From Bacillus mycoides (GTDB taxonomy: Bacteria; Bacillota; Bacilli; Bacillales; Bacillaceae_G), in NCBI RefSeq assembly GCF_018742245.1, contig NZ_CP036132.1:2289001-2353000 (forward strand): a stretch of DNA of 64,000 bases. Direction: 5' to 3'. Shown here piece after piece: positions 52,685-61,270 of this stretch. The first letter of the stretch is position 1. Each line of letters begins with the position of its first letter. Both the position numbers and the translations under genes were made by a program. The notes beneath the pieces are model-generated. The model did no database searches. It had not been told where the DNA came from and saw nothing but the letters and a program-made list of their open reading frames with translations.

Positions 52685-53422
52685 ATGATAAAACTTGTAC
52701 TCATTCGTCACGGACAAAGTTTGTGGAATCTTGAAAATCGATTTACAGGATGGACAGATGTAGATTTATCAAAGAATGGATTAAGTGAAGCGAGAGAAGC
52801 AGGAACAATATTAAAAAAGAATGGATATACGTTTGATATTGCCTATACATCAGTATTAAAACGAGCAATTCGGACATTATGGATTGTACTTCATGAAATG
52901 GATCTTACTTGGGTTCCTATACATAACTCATGGAAGTTGAATGAACGCCATTATGGTGCACTACAAGGATTGAATAAAGACGAAACTGCAAAAAAATATG
53001 GAGATGAAAAAGTTCATATTTGGAGAAGAAGTATAGATGTGAGACCGCCTGCACTTACTGAAGATGATCCCCGATATGAAGCGAATAATCCGAGATACAA
53101 AACGTTAAAAAAAGGCGAGTTCCCATTAACTGAATGTTTAGAGGATACGGAGAAAAGAGTAGTTGATTATTGGCATGAAAAAATCGCACCGGCATTAAAA
53201 AATGGTGAAAAAGTAATTATTTCATCACACGGCAATACGATTCGTTCACTTGTGAAATACTTAGACAATCTCTCAAATGATGGTGTAGTAACATTAAATA
53301 TACCGACTAGCATTCCGCTTGTTTATGAATTGGACGAAAATTTACATCCGATTCGTCATTATTACTTAAGTATGGACGGGGAAGTACCTGAAGGGGAAAT
53401 TCCGAAACATATTTCTTTTTAA
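52685..53422 (+). CDS. gpmA: 2,3-bisphosphoglycerate-dependent phosphoglycerate mutase
   Basis: 245 residues. The phosphohistidine motif [10 protein letters not shown] is at the start. [19 protein letters not shown] and the second catalytic His in [10 protein letters not shown] follow, all as in dPGM. It interconverts 3- and 2-phosphoglycerate in glycolysis. Bacilli also have the cofactor-independent GpmI, so this is likely a secondary enzyme. GAGAGGGG precedes ATG. A large hairpin follows. Confidence 0.92.
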   Translation: MIKLVLIRHGQSLWNLENRFTGWTDVDLSKNGLSEAREAGTILKKNGYTFDIAYTSVLKRAIRTLWIVLHEMDLTWVPIHNSWKLNERHYGALQGLNKDETAKKYGDEKVHIWRRSIDVRPPALTEDDPRYEANNPRYKTLKKGEFPLTECLEDTEKRVVDYWHEKIAPALKNGEKVIISSHGNTIRSLVKYLDNLSNDGVVTLNIPTSIPLVYELDENLHPIRHYYLSMDGEVPEGEIPKHISF

Positions 53423-53472
53423 CGTGAAAATTTGAAACGGATGCTTGTCTACATATACAATGTAGATTCATG

Positions 53473-53543
53473 ATAAAAGACGTGGCCTGCTTCTAATGTA
53501 TATGCGATGTAGCTAACTTTAGAAGGTTGTCCACGTCTTTTGT
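53473..53543 (+). terminator. Long hairpin after gpmA
   Basis: AAAAGACGTGG (53475-53485) pairs with CCACGTCTTTT (53531-53541), with a second stem TTCTAA / TTAGAAG inside. It ends with TTTTGTC. Probably terminates gpmA. Confidence 0.7.
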
Positions 53544-53608
53544 CATAAAGAGAGCTCTTTGCGCATGTAATGGTATCGTGAGTAGTTTTGGAATGGAGGG
53601 TGATGTGA

Positions 53609-54349
53609 TTGACGATCTCTAACATTCGAATCGGCTTATTTATTTTAGCAATCGTCTTTATTGTTCTTGTTTTCTTTTATTGGAAAAATGAAGAATTGTA
53701 TGAGGAGAAGAAACAGCGAATTCGAAAAACGTGGTACGGTTTGTTCATAACATCAGTCACAGTTTATTTCACGATAAAAGGAATAGATTTAACCCTCTGG
53801 AAAAATCTTTTAATGTTTACTGCGATGGTAATTTTCGTTGATATTGCATTCATTTTGACACCTAACATTTCAGAAATATGGGGTGCAAAATTCAGTGATA
53901 TCGGAAAGACGGTCCAATCAATTAAACGGTCATTAATTGCTTCAAAAGCAAGAGGAGAAATATATACGACAATTATTCAAAATGTAAATCCAGCAGCATT
54001 TGGGACAATGGAATGGCACACGGAAGAAGAATATACAAAAAGTTTAAACGCATTTCTTGATTCGTATGGTGAAAAAGTAGGTGCGAAAATTGTTGTATTT
54101 GAAGCAGTGAACGAATTAAATACGAATTTCCGTGGTATTCGCTCTCAATTTAGTATTACAGTACCTCTAGAACATATAGAGCAATTGAATGGCCAGCAAG
54201 CGGTTCAAGTAGAAAATGTCGGAATTATACCAGCAAAAATAGTGAATGATGTTTTTATTGTTATTGATGGGAAGAAGAATAACCTTCAAGATCGAGATTT
54301 TGAAAATGTATATAATTTAACAATACATCATAGTTATTTTAGTAAATAA
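53609..54349 (+). CDS. spoIISA: SpoIISA-type membrane toxin
   Basis: 246 residues with the SpoIISA layout. Three hydrophobic segments occupy the first about 90 residues (7-24, 42-57, 67-85), with the conserved IRKTWYGLF between the first two, and a soluble cytosolic domain follows (GAF-like in B. subtilis SpoIISA). The B. subtilis toxin kills at sporulation by membrane damage unless bound by SpoIISB. Length (248 in B. subtilis) agrees. TTG start with GGAGGG 8 bases upstream. Two very small genes follow and are candidates for the antitoxin. Confidence 0.8.
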   Translation: MTISNIRIGLFILAIVFIVLVFFYWKNEELYEEKKQRIRKTWYGLFITSVTVYFTIKGIDLTLWKNLLMFTAMVIFVDIAFILTPNISEIWGAKFSDIGKTVQSIKRSLIASKARGEIYTTIIQNVNPAAFGTMEWHTEEEYTKSLNAFLDSYGEKVGAKIVVFEAVNELNTNFRGIRSQFSITVPLEHIEQLNGQQAVQVENVGIIPAKIVNDVFIVIDGKKNNLQDRDFENVYNLTIHHSYFSK

Positions 54350-54378
54350 GGACAGAATCTTTTTCTGTCCTTTTCACC
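54349..54378 (+). terminator. Terminator after spoIISA
   Basis: AAGGACAG / CTGTCCTT hairpin and T-run, overlapping the stop codon region. The small downstream genes therefore probably also have their own promoter. Confidence 0.75.
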
Positions 54379-54461
54379 TATACATAAAGGGAGAACAAAT
54401 TCAGACAAGCTTGTATAAAATCGGACAATCATTCCTACACTAGCACGTAGAGGTGATTGTA

Positions 54462-54587
54462 GTGATAAAAGATTATGACAATGATTTTTTTAAAGAAGAT
54501 AATGAAGATACAACAGATTTTTCTTTAATAAAAGGAGATACTTTGCAGCAAGTGGAAGAGTTAGAAGAAGAATTAAAAAGAAAATGA
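54462..54587 (+). CDS. 41-residue acidic protein, candidate SpoIISB-like antitoxin (1)
   Basis: GTG start with AGAGGTG 6 bases upstream. The sequence begins MIKDYDNDFFKEDNED, carries TTDFSLIKGDTL and ends in a charged helix. It shares FFKE...TDFSL(I/V)KG with the next small gene. Position after spoIISA suggests an antitoxin role, but resemblance to B. subtilis SpoIISB (basic, 56 residues) is weak; treat as inference. Confidence 0.5.
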   Translation: MIKDYDNDFFKEDNEDTTDFSLIKGDTLQQVEELEEELKRK

Positions 54588-54662
54588 TACGTGTACACTC
54601 TGTTTGCATTTGCTATATAATATAAATAAAAGGTTGTATCTTTTTGAAAAGGGGGAGAAGAG

Positions 54663-54839
54663 ATGGCTGAAATAAATGTACAAAATTCTTCGTTTTTTAA
54701 AGAAAAAAAAGAAGAAGTAAATACAGATTTCTCTCTTGTGAAGGGTGCATTAACGGAAAATATAAATCGTTTAGAAAAGCTTATGAATAGTAATAGTTCG
54801 AAATATATACAGGTAAAAAAAATAAAAGAAAATGCATAG
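54663..54839 (+). CDS. 58-residue protein related to the preceding one, candidate antitoxin (2)
   Basis: ATG with GGGGGAG upstream. It begins MAEINVQNSSFFKEKKEE, contains NTDFSLVKGALTENINRLEK, then a basic tail. It is a paralogue of the gene at 54462-54587 through the shared motif. A terminator overlaps its 3' end. Either small gene could supply the SpoIISA antidote. Confidence 0.55.
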   Translation: MAEINVQNSSFFKEKKEEVNTDFSLVKGALTENINRLEKLMNSNSSKYIQVKKIKENA

Positions 54840-54862
54840 AGCATTTTCTTTTATTTTTTTCG
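54820..54862 (+). terminator. Terminator overlapping the small gene's end
   Basis: AAAAGAAAATGC / GCATTTTCTTTT hairpin followed by ATTTTTTT, with the stop codon in the loop. Confidence 0.85.
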
Positions 54863-55015
54863 TTATTTGTGGATTAATAAGTAGTAGAGTATGAAAAGCC
54901 TTATTAATTAAAATAACAAATTTTTAAAATGTTAAAAGAAAGGTAAAATAATGAATCGTGGTATAATGATAAAGGACTTACATATTATTTCGTCATTTTG
55001 AGAGGAGCTTGAAAA

Positions 55016-56485
55016 ATGTATTCTACTTTAGAACAATTAACAAAGCACCCTGTATTTTATCATTTTGCAGAAATTTCAAAGATTCCTAGAGGATCAGGTA
55101 ATGAAAAAGAAATTAGTGATTACTTAGTGAGTTTCGCAAAGGAACGTAATTTAGAAGTTATTCAAGACGAAGCGTTAAATGTCATTATAAAAAAAGAAGC
55201 TACTTCTGGTTATGAGAATGTTCCAGCTATTATCATTCAGGGGCACTCTGATATGGTGTGTGAAAAAAACCAAGCGACAGTTCATGATTTTGAGAAGGAT
55301 CCAATTGAATTAAGAATTATTGGAGATATGTTATATGCGAACGAAACTACTTTAGGTGCTGATAATGGTATTGCCGTTGCATATGCATTAGCATTATTAG
55401 ATTCAACAGACATTCCGCATCCAGCTTTAGAAGTTGTTATTACAACTGAAGAAGAAACGACAATGGGCGGTGCATTCGCTGTCGATTCAAATCATTTTGA
55501 CGGAAAAATATTTATTAATATTGATTCTGAAGAAGATCATAAATTACTAGTGAGTAGCGCAGGTGGTGCGAAAGCAGTTGAAACAATTCCAGTAATTTGG
55601 GATGAGGCACCAGTTGATATGGATACATACCGTCTATATGTTGGTGGACTTAAGGGCGGACATTCTGGTATGGAAATTGATAAACAACGTGGGAATGCGA
55701 ACAAAGTACTAGGACGAGTTTTACGTGATTTATCAATAAATATTCAATTTGATATAAGTGATGCTCACGGCGGATTAAAAACGAATGCAATTCCACGTGA
55801 AAGTGTAGCTACAATTTTATTACGTCAAGAAGATGTAGAGCAAGTTGAAGAAAAGTTAAAATCATGGACACGAGTATTACAAGAAGAAATGCGTGCTGTT
55901 GATCCGGATGTTCATGTTACACTTACAAAATTAGATGAGAAAGTAGAAAAAGTATTTGCTAAAGAAACACAAAAACAGCTTATTTCTTCATTATTCTTAA
56001 TTCCGAACGGCATTCAAAGTATGAGCATGGATATTAAAGGTCTAGTAGAAAGCTCAACAAATTTAGGCGTTATTGAAACGTTGCAAGATGAAATTAAATT
56101 ACGTAACGAAGTGAGAAGTTCTGTAAGTAGTTTAAAACAACATGTTGCAGATGAAATTAAATGTATTGCCGAATTAGTTGGTGCAACATTTGAAATAGAG
56201 TCAGAGTATCCAGAATGGCCATACAATCCGAATTCACAGATTCGTAATTTGTTTGAAAAAGTGCATCAAGAAAAATACAATAAAGATGTTGAAATCTTTG
56301 CTGTACATGCAGGAATTGAGTGCAGTGTATTTGTTCAAAAAATGCCTGAATTAGATGCAATTTCATTTGGGCCAGATATATTCAACGTCCACACTCCAGA
56401 TGAGCATATTAGTATTTCTTCTGTTGTGAACAACTGGGGATTCTTCGTTGACGTAATGCAGGGAACGAAAGAATTAGCTAAGTAA
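55016..56485 (+). CDS. pepD: Aminoacyl-histidine dipeptidase (M20 family, PepD)
   Basis: 489-residue zinc dipeptidase that cleaves Xaa-His dipeptides such as carnosine. Metal ligands lie in GHSDMV (about residue 81), LGADNG and EEETTMGGAF; the lid domain contains GGHSGMEI, and NVHTPDEHISI is near the C-terminus. Full length and intact. GAGAGGAG precedes ATG. Monocistronic, with a terminator after. Confidence 0.92.
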   Translation: MYSTLEQLTKHPVFYHFAEISKIPRGSGNEKEISDYLVSFAKERNLEVIQDEALNVIIKKEATSGYENVPAIIIQGHSDMVCEKNQATVHDFEKDPIELRIIGDMLYANETTLGADNGIAVAYALALLDSTDIPHPALEVVITTEEETTMGGAFAVDSNHFDGKIFINIDSEEDHKLLVSSAGGAKAVETIPVIWDEAPVDMDTYRLYVGGLKGGHSGMEIDKQRGNANKVLGRVLRDLSINIQFDISDAHGGLKTNAIPRESVATILLRQEDVEQVEEKLKSWTRVLQEEMRAVDPDVHVTLTKLDEKVEKVFAKETQKQLISSLFLIPNGIQSMSMDIKGLVESSTNLGVIETLQDEIKLRNEVRSSVSSLKQHVADEIKCIAELVGATFEIESEYPEWPYNPNSQIRNLFEKVHQEKYNKDVEIFAVHAGIECSVFVQKMPELDAISFGPDIFNVHTPDEHISISSVVNNWGFFVDVMQGTKELAK

Positions 56486-56496
56486 TAACGATAAAA

Positions 56497-56539
56497 TGAA
56501 AAGTAGCCTATAAAAATTTATAGGCTACTTTTTTGTGTT
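56497..56539 (+). terminator. Rho-independent terminator
   Basis: AAAAGTAGCCTATAAA / TTTATAGGCTACTTTTTT hairpin after pepD. Confidence 0.88.
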
Positions 56540-56627
56540 GGAATTTATTAGAAGTTATTTTCCGCTAGTATGTAATATTAAGCTTGAACAATTAATAAGG
56601 ATGAATTGTTGATGTTTTTTAGTACTT

Positions 56628-57437
56628 ATGAAGGGAAGAAAGCAATTTATTGTTTGTATGCTGTTATTGTTCTTCACATTTAGTTTTATTGGAGTTCACA
56701 AAATAATAGCAGAAGAAGTTGGATTTTCAGGAACAACTGCTCCATTGAATGTAAATGTTAGAGAAGAAAAAAGTTTGAATGCAAATATTGTAGATGTGAT
56801 TCCCGGAAATACAAAAGTATCCTTTAAAGGATGGGAGTATGGTGAAGCGGTTAAAGATTACTGGACAGGAAATTTAGATAATCGTTGGTTTTATTATTTT
56901 AAAGATGGGAAAAAAGTATATGGAACGTCAGCTTATATTAATGGGAATCCTCCAAATATATCAACAAATCGTAAATTATCTGTTCCTAACATATTACAAG
57001 AAAGATCAAATTGGTGTTGGGCGGGCACTTTGGTTTCAGTTTTAAATTATTTTGGGAAAACTCCTTCACAAGATCAGTATGTTAGGTATGTCAAAGGTGG
57101 ATCATATAATAATCCTGCAACTTCACGTGAAATACAATATGGATTATCGGGATATGGTGTTAGCTCAGCTATAAGTTCTGGAGCAAAATCGTATGATTGG
57201 TTCAAAAATCAAATTAATAGTAATCAACCGATGATTGCACTCATTATGTGGCAAAATGGAGCTAACATCGGACACTTTCTAGTACTTGATGGATTCTATA
57301 AAGGTACAAATGGAACAGACTATATAACATACATGGACCCTTGGTATGGTGATCATTATAATCATAATTTCAGTACGTTCTATAACAATAATAATTTTTG
57401 GTGGAATGAAACGGTTTATAATATCCATGCGAACTAA
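56628..57437 (+). CDS. Secreted papain-like cysteine protease (C39-like/C70)
   Basis: 269 residues. The signal peptide (about 1-28, FIVCMLLLFFTFSFIGV then IIAEEVG) is followed by an SH3-like domain with NVNVREEKSLNANIVDVIPG. The peptidase domain has the nucleophile Cys in SNWCWAGTLVS, His in GHFLVLDG and Asp in YMDPWYGD, so it looks catalytically complete. It resembles Bacillus exported proteases of the C39-like or staphopain type. Acts outside the cell on unknown proteins. Ribosome binding is weak. Confidence 0.75.
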   Translation: MKGRKQFIVCMLLLFFTFSFIGVHKIIAEEVGFSGTTAPLNVNVREEKSLNANIVDVIPGNTKVSFKGWEYGEAVKDYWTGNLDNRWFYYFKDGKKVYGTSAYINGNPPNISTNRKLSVPNILQERSNWCWAGTLVSVLNYFGKTPSQDQYVRYVKGGSYNNPATSREIQYGLSGYGVSSAISSGAKSYDWFKNQINSNQPMIALIMWQNGANIGHFLVLDGFYKGTNGTDYITYMDPWYGDHYNHNFSTFYNNNNFWWNETVYNIHAN

Positions 57438-57464
57438 TAATATTAAAAGTGTGGGGGTTCATTA

Positions 57465-57942
57465 ATGGGAAAACTACTTAAGCTTGTGCTACCATGCATT
57501 TGTTTAATGACTGTTATTATTTTCGCTAGTAAAGTTACCAATCTATGAAACGATTCCAGCACAGCAAATTTTAAATAGCTCTGAATTTAAGCATATACTA
57601 TTACCAACAAATGAAAAGTTGTGGTTTATTATGAAGGGTGAGCAACCAGAAGGACTAATTGTTGCGAATGATACTGAACCGATTCGAATGGGCGGAGAAA
57701 ATAGAAGCAAAGATTTATATGGGTTATATAAAGCAATAAAAAATAATACAAATGATACAAAAAATATTAGTTATTTTGAATTTGAAGGGCAAGGAATATT
57801 GGTAGTAAATCAAAATAATGACCAAGAAATATACCTTAGTAAGGGTGCCGCTTCTATATTAAAACTTCCTGCTGATCAAAAAGTATTGAGCAGTGAAGTA
57901 ATACAGAAAATGAAAGAGAGAATCGTAACTGCTTTTGAATAG
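57465..57942 (+). pseudogene. Secreted protein gene with a one-base frameshift
   Basis: ATG 57465 (GGGGG upstream) opens a signal-peptide-like start (MGKLLKLVLPCICLMTVIIF) that hits a stop near 57546. The coding sense continues in the next frame from LPIYETIPAQQ to the TAG at 57940-57942 (through MKGEQPEGLIVAND). Removing one A from the run at 57531-57533 restores a single frame of about 158 residues. This is a frameshift or a sequencing error; family unknown. It follows the cysteine protease gene closely. Confidence 0.65.
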
Positions 57943-58011
57943 TTAATTATAAACTGAATAAATATATACGTATGTAATATAAAATTTCATGTACTGTATT
58001 AATTTTAGAAA

Positions 58012-58244
58012 TGAATACATTCATAAAAAATACAATAGAAGAAGCAGAAAAGATAACAAGTGAAAAAAGCGCGGGATGTTATAGGAATAAATAGTGATTA
58101 TAGTAGCGATTTCGTATACTCTTCACGTTAGGATTAATGGCAGTATTAGGGTACCTCATCTATACTGTTATAAACCTTTTATATGAATTCCAGAATTTTT
58201 TTAAAAGGTTCGATTTAAATCGTGCTTCATATGTAATGATTTAA
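58012..58244 (+). pseudogene. Membrane-protein gene remnant
   Basis: Two short frames with protein-like content, broken by stops: MNTFIKNTIEEAEKITSEKSA near 58012, then GLMAVLGYLIYTVINLLYEF and FFKRFDLNR up to a stop near 58244. Likely the ends of a lost membrane protein gene. Confidence 0.4.
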
Positions 58245-58254
58245 TTAAAAAAGC

Positions 58255-58285
58255 TTGACCTTAACACTATGTAAAGGTTTACAGT
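58255..58285 (+). promoter_or_regulatory. MerR-type promoter of the deiminase gene
   Basis: TTGACC (58255-58260) and TACAGT (58280-58285) are separated by 19 bases, the over-long spacer used by MerR-family activators. The spacer and -35 contain the dyad ACCTTAACA / TGTAAAGGT (one mismatch) centred between the boxes. No merR gene is in the window. Twenty-three bases separate it from the start codon of the deiminase, leaving a short leader with AAAGGAGG. Confidence 0.7.
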
Positions 58286-58308
58286 AAGGCAGAAAAGGAG
58301 GTTAAGAA

Positions 58309-59490
58309 ATGCAAAAAATAACGAAATTGTGTATGAGTGCTGTACTAACCACATCTATTATTAGTGGTTATGCTCAAGTTAAGGGAATTGAGAAAGTTCA
58401 GGCGAAGGAAATTGAAAAAACGCAGAGAGAAGATATGAAGAAAGTAGAGGTGCAAAAAAAAGTAGGAAAGTATACAATGCCAGATGAAAAAAGCAAACAT
58501 GAAGGAACATGGCTACAATGGCCTCATGAATTTACATACGGGCCAAAATATCAGCAAGAAGTAGAACCGATTTGGATTCAAATGACAGAATCTTTAAGCA
58601 AAGGCGAAAAAGTTCATATTGTTGCATATGATCAAGAAGAGAAAGAAAGAATTATTGAAGTTTTAACGGATCAAGGAGTGAATATGGAGAAAATTGATTT
58701 CTTTATCGCACCTACTGACGATGTATGGGCTAGAGATACTGGTCCAATTTTTGTTTACGATAATGACAAAAATCTAAAGATATTAGATCCAGGATTTAAC
58801 GGATGGGGAAAGAAAACGCCATATAAGAAAGATGCTCGTCTTCGTGAGAATCTTAGCAAACAGTTAGGCATTGAAAGAATTAATTGGAATAAATTTGTTC
58901 TTGAAGGCGGCGCATTTGAATTAGATGGTAATGGAACTGCTTTATTAACTAGAAGTGCTGTGACGAATAAAAATAGGAACGCTAAATTGTCAGAAAAGGA
59001 TATTGAAAAATATATTAGTGAACTTGGGGTAACAAATTTTATTTGGTTAGATGGAGCACCTAACTTAGATATTACTGATTTTCATATTGATGGATTCGCC
59101 AAATTCCACGATAAATCTACTATTATAACGTTAAAAGAAAAAGATTTAGCTGAATGGGGAGCGTCTGACAAAGATATTAACAAGTTGCTGCAGGCAAAAG
59201 ATGCTACAGGTAATAAGTACAAGTATGTATATCTACCGCTAAGCAAGAATAATGTTACATTAAAAAATGGGAAGCAGCTTGATTATAAAGGTTCCTATAT
59301 TAATTATTATATAGCGAATCAAGTTATCTTAGTTCCTAACTATAATGATCCTAATGATAAAATAGCAAATGAGATGATTCAAAAACTTTATCCTGATCGT
59401 AAAGTGGTGGGGATTGATGTAAGAGAGCTTTATAAAAATGGTGGTATGATTCATTGTATTACTCAACAACAACCAATTAATTTAAAATAA
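58309..59490 (+). CDS. Exported agmatine/peptidylarginine deiminase-like enzyme
   Basis: 393 residues of the porphyromonas-type PAD/agmatine deiminase family: HEGTWLQWPH, PTDDVWARDTGPIF, FVLEGGAFELDGNG, DFHIDGF, and the catalytic Cys in GGMIHCITQQQP. The catalytic residues all appear present. Unlike cytoplasmic AguA it starts with a signal-like hydrophobic stretch (about 5-23) and a charged linker, so it is probably secreted or surface-attached. It would release ammonia and citrulline-type products from agmatine or peptidyl arginine outside the cell. Strong AAAGGAGG and MerR-type promoter. Confidence 0.8.
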   Translation: MQKITKLCMSAVLTTSIISGYAQVKGIEKVQAKEIEKTQREDMKKVEVQKKVGKYTMPDEKSKHEGTWLQWPHEFTYGPKYQQEVEPIWIQMTESLSKGEKVHIVAYDQEEKERIIEVLTDQGVNMEKIDFFIAPTDDVWARDTGPIFVYDNDKNLKILDPGFNGWGKKTPYKKDARLRENLSKQLGIERINWNKFVLEGGAFELDGNGTALLTRSAVTNKNRNAKLSEKDIEKYISELGVTNFIWLDGAPNLDITDFHIDGFAKFHDKSTIITLKEKDLAEWGASDKDINKLLQAKDATGNKYKYVYLPLSKNNVTLKNGKQLDYKGSYINYYIANQVILVPNYNDPNDKIANEMIQKLYPDRKVVGIDVRELYKNGGMIHCITQQQPINLK

Positions 59491-59663
59491 TATATTTATA
59501 GTTCTTTGGGAAGTTGTCTATTTCTTATGAGAACCTGTTTATCCATAAAATAGGTAAAGATGCCATGGCATTTTTACCTATTTTATTGTATTTTTTATGA
59601 GTTAATTATTACTTTCCTATAAACTGAAGAAACCCACCCTTTTTGAAAAAAAGCTTAATCAAA
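59491..59663 (+). other. 3' region of the deiminase with hairpins
   Basis: Contains an inverted repeat (AAAATAGGTAAA near 59547-59558 with TTTACCTATTTT near 59573-59584) that is a plausible terminator for the deiminase, and a tract near 59635-59670 resembling the hairpin at 17146-17186. Confidence 0.45.
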
Positions 59664-60043
59664 ATGGATGGATTTTCTAAATTAAAAGCTATACTTGCTG
59701 TTGCGAAAAATGGAGAATATGAAAAAAGTATAGGCATATTAAAGAAATGTTTAAGTAATTTTAATAGGATGGAATTTCCTAGAAATAAAGAAATTAATTA
59801 AGAATTATTTATACCTTAACAAAATGTTTACATCTTACATATGAACATGTAGAAGCAATAAAGTACAGTAGGTATCAAATTAGCCATTAATATAAATAGT
59901 TTATACTTATTAGGGGAACTAAATTTCGAAAAAGGTTCAAATTTATTAGAACTTCAGCAATCTAGTGAAGATGGTTTTAATTATATTAATAAGGCTTTAT
60001 TTATTATTGTTTTAATGTTCTTATTGCATTATTACGCAGTTTA
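59664..60043 (+). pseudogene. Degraded gene, possibly TPR-type
   Basis: Protein-like pieces in different frames: MDGFSKLKAILAVAKNGEYE then SIGILKKCLSNFNRMEF and a stop, later LAININSLYLLGELNFEKGS then EDGFNYINKALF. The repeat-like helical content suggests a tetratricopeptide protein such as a Rap-like regulator, but it is too decayed to be sure. Confidence 0.45.
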
Positions 60044-60052
60044 AGTTGTGTT

Positions 60053-60084
60053 CGAAATTACACAATTTGACTTGTGTAATTTAT
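60053..60084 (+). promoter_or_regulatory. Hairpin upstream of the Vat-like gene leader
   Basis: AAATTACAC (60055-60063) pairs with GTGTAATTT (60074-60082). It may terminate incoming transcription or belong to the promoter region of the acetyltransferase gene. Confidence 0.4.
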
Positions 60085-60126
60085 TGCGTTATGCTTTTTT
60101 TAGTATAAAAGAAAGGCTTGAAGATA

Positions 60127-60180
60127 ATGATTCGTCGTTTGAAAAAATTTAAAAATGTAGCTGTCGTATTAAGCTTCTAA
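60127..60180 (+). CDS. 17-residue leader peptide of the acetyltransferase gene
   Basis: Reads MIRRLKKFKNVAVVLSF and stops at 60178-60180. AAAGG lies 10 bases upstream. The stop codon is inside the left arm of a perfect hairpin (60173-60212) that sits against the next gene's ribosome binding site. This is the classic arrangement of drug-induced attenuation leaders. Confidence 0.6.
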   Translation: MIRRLKKFKNVAVVLSF

Positions 60181-60212
60181 GTAAATTGCAAAAATCTACC
60201 ATACTTAGAAGC
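60173..60212 (+). promoter_or_regulatory. Attenuation hairpin before the Vat-like gene
   Basis: Perfect 11-base arms GCTTCTAAGTA (60173-60183) and TACTTAGAAGC (60202-60212) with an 18-base loop. The right arm touches the GAGG ribosome binding site (60213-60216) of the acetyltransferase, and the left arm contains the leader stop codon. No T-run follows, so control would be translational. Confidence 0.65.
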
Positions 60213-60225
60213 GAGGAATATAGTT

Positions 60226-60885
60226 ATGAAGCATCCATTATATAATCATTGGTCTGAAACGAAGTATTTAAAAGACATAGTAACAAATCCACTTATTGAA
60301 GTAGGAGAGTACTCCTATTATTCAGGTTATTATGGTCATCAAAATTTTGAAGATGGCTGTGTAAGATATTTATGGGGCGATGCTAAGTCTCGAGTACTTT
60401 TCAATCCAACTGAACAGATGGGTTGGCAACTTGATAAACTCATTATTGGAAATTATGTTTGTATTGCAAGTGGAGTTGTCATTTTAATGGGTGGGAATCA
60501 TAATCATCACCCTGAATGGATTACAGTTTATCCATTCGTTGAGCAAATAGAGCAATCATATGAACCGAAGGGTGATACAGTCATTAAAAGCGATGCCTGG
60601 ATTGGTATGAATGCTATTATAATGCCTGGCGTTACTATTGGTGAAGGTGCAATTATTGCAGCTGAATCTGTCGTATGTAAAGATGTTCCGCCGTATACAA
60701 TAGTAGGTGGTAATCCTGCTAAAGAAATAAAGAAACGGTTCACTAATATAGAAATTAATATGCTAATGGAAATGCGTTGGTTTGATTGGGATAGAGAATT
60801 GATTAAGAAGGCAATTCCTCTTTTATCTAGTCCAGCCATTGAACCATTATTTGCTTTTTATAAAAATGAAGTGAAAAATAAATAA
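60226..60885 (+). CDS. Vat-like xenobiotic O-acetyltransferase (streptogramin A type)
   Basis: 219 residues with a left-handed beta-helix of hexapeptide repeats. EVGEYSYYSGYYG at the start, LIIGNYVCIASGVVI, the catalytic-His region GGNHNHHPEW, then IKSDAWIGMNAIIMPGV and VGGNPAKEI are all typical of Vat/CatB acetyltransferases. Such enzymes inactivate streptogramin A or chloramphenicol with acetyl-CoA; whether this copy confers resistance is untested. A leader peptide and hairpin precede it, pointing to drug-inducible expression. GAGG ribosome binding site. Confidence 0.85.
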   Translation: MKHPLYNHWSETKYLKDIVTNPLIEVGEYSYYSGYYGHQNFEDGCVRYLWGDAKSRVLFNPTEQMGWQLDKLIIGNYVCIASGVVILMGGNHNHHPEWITVYPFVEQIEQSYEPKGDTVIKSDAWIGMNAIIMPGVTIGEGAIIAAESVVCKDVPPYTIVGGNPAKEIKKRFTNIEINMLMEMRWFDWDRELIKKAIPLLSSPAIEPLFAFYKNEVKNK

Positions 60886-60893
60886 ATCAGCTA

Positions 60894-60930
60894 GAAAAAC
60901 TACATTCAATATAGGATGTAGTTTTTTTAT
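60894..60930 (+). terminator. Rho-independent terminator
   Basis: AAAAACTACAT / ATGTAGTTTTTTT hairpin after the acetyltransferase gene. Confidence 0.85.
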
Positions 60931-60945
60931 TACAAAAAACTGTTA

Positions 60946-60992
60946 CCAGTGTGTTTCGATATTTAATCGGGGCACACTGGTTTTATTTTTTT
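60946..60992 (+). terminator. Second terminator with no gene before it
   Basis: CCAGTGTG (60946-60953) pairs with CACACTGG (60973-60980), followed by TTTTATTTTTTT. It lies 20 bases past the previous terminator. It could be a back-up, or the end of a short unrecognised transcript. Confidence 0.7.
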
Positions 60993-61270
60993 GTAAATGT
61001 GGAACAAATGTATTACTTAGATTGTCTATTAAGTGTAATCCTAAAAAATATGAAAGTACGGATCATTTTGAAAAATACAAGGGTATTAAAAATAGGGATG
61101 TGTGTGGGAATACGAAGTGTCAGTGTGCCTAAAAGGGTGTGATGAGATCGTCTATATGAAAGCGATCCTAATGTCTTATATGTATATAGAATTTGATAAC
61201 ACTGTCTATTTTTTGGGGAATTATGTTAGAATAACGTTTTTTGAGTACAAAGATATTGGAGGTAACAGAA
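60993..61270 (+). other. dacA upstream region
   Basis: About 280 bases with no supported gene. Short open frames have poor coding character. It must contain the dacA promoter; no confident -35/-10 pair was found. Confidence 0.3.

Noticed and set aside
53605..53611. GTG at 53605 as alternative start of spoIISA
   Set aside because: It is out of frame with the SpoIISA reading frame; TTG 53609 has correct spacing from GGAGGG.
54473..54844. 123-codon minus-strand frame over the two small genes after spoIISA
   Set aside because: Phe-rich antisense shadow; the plus-strand small genes have proper ribosome binding sites and shared motif.
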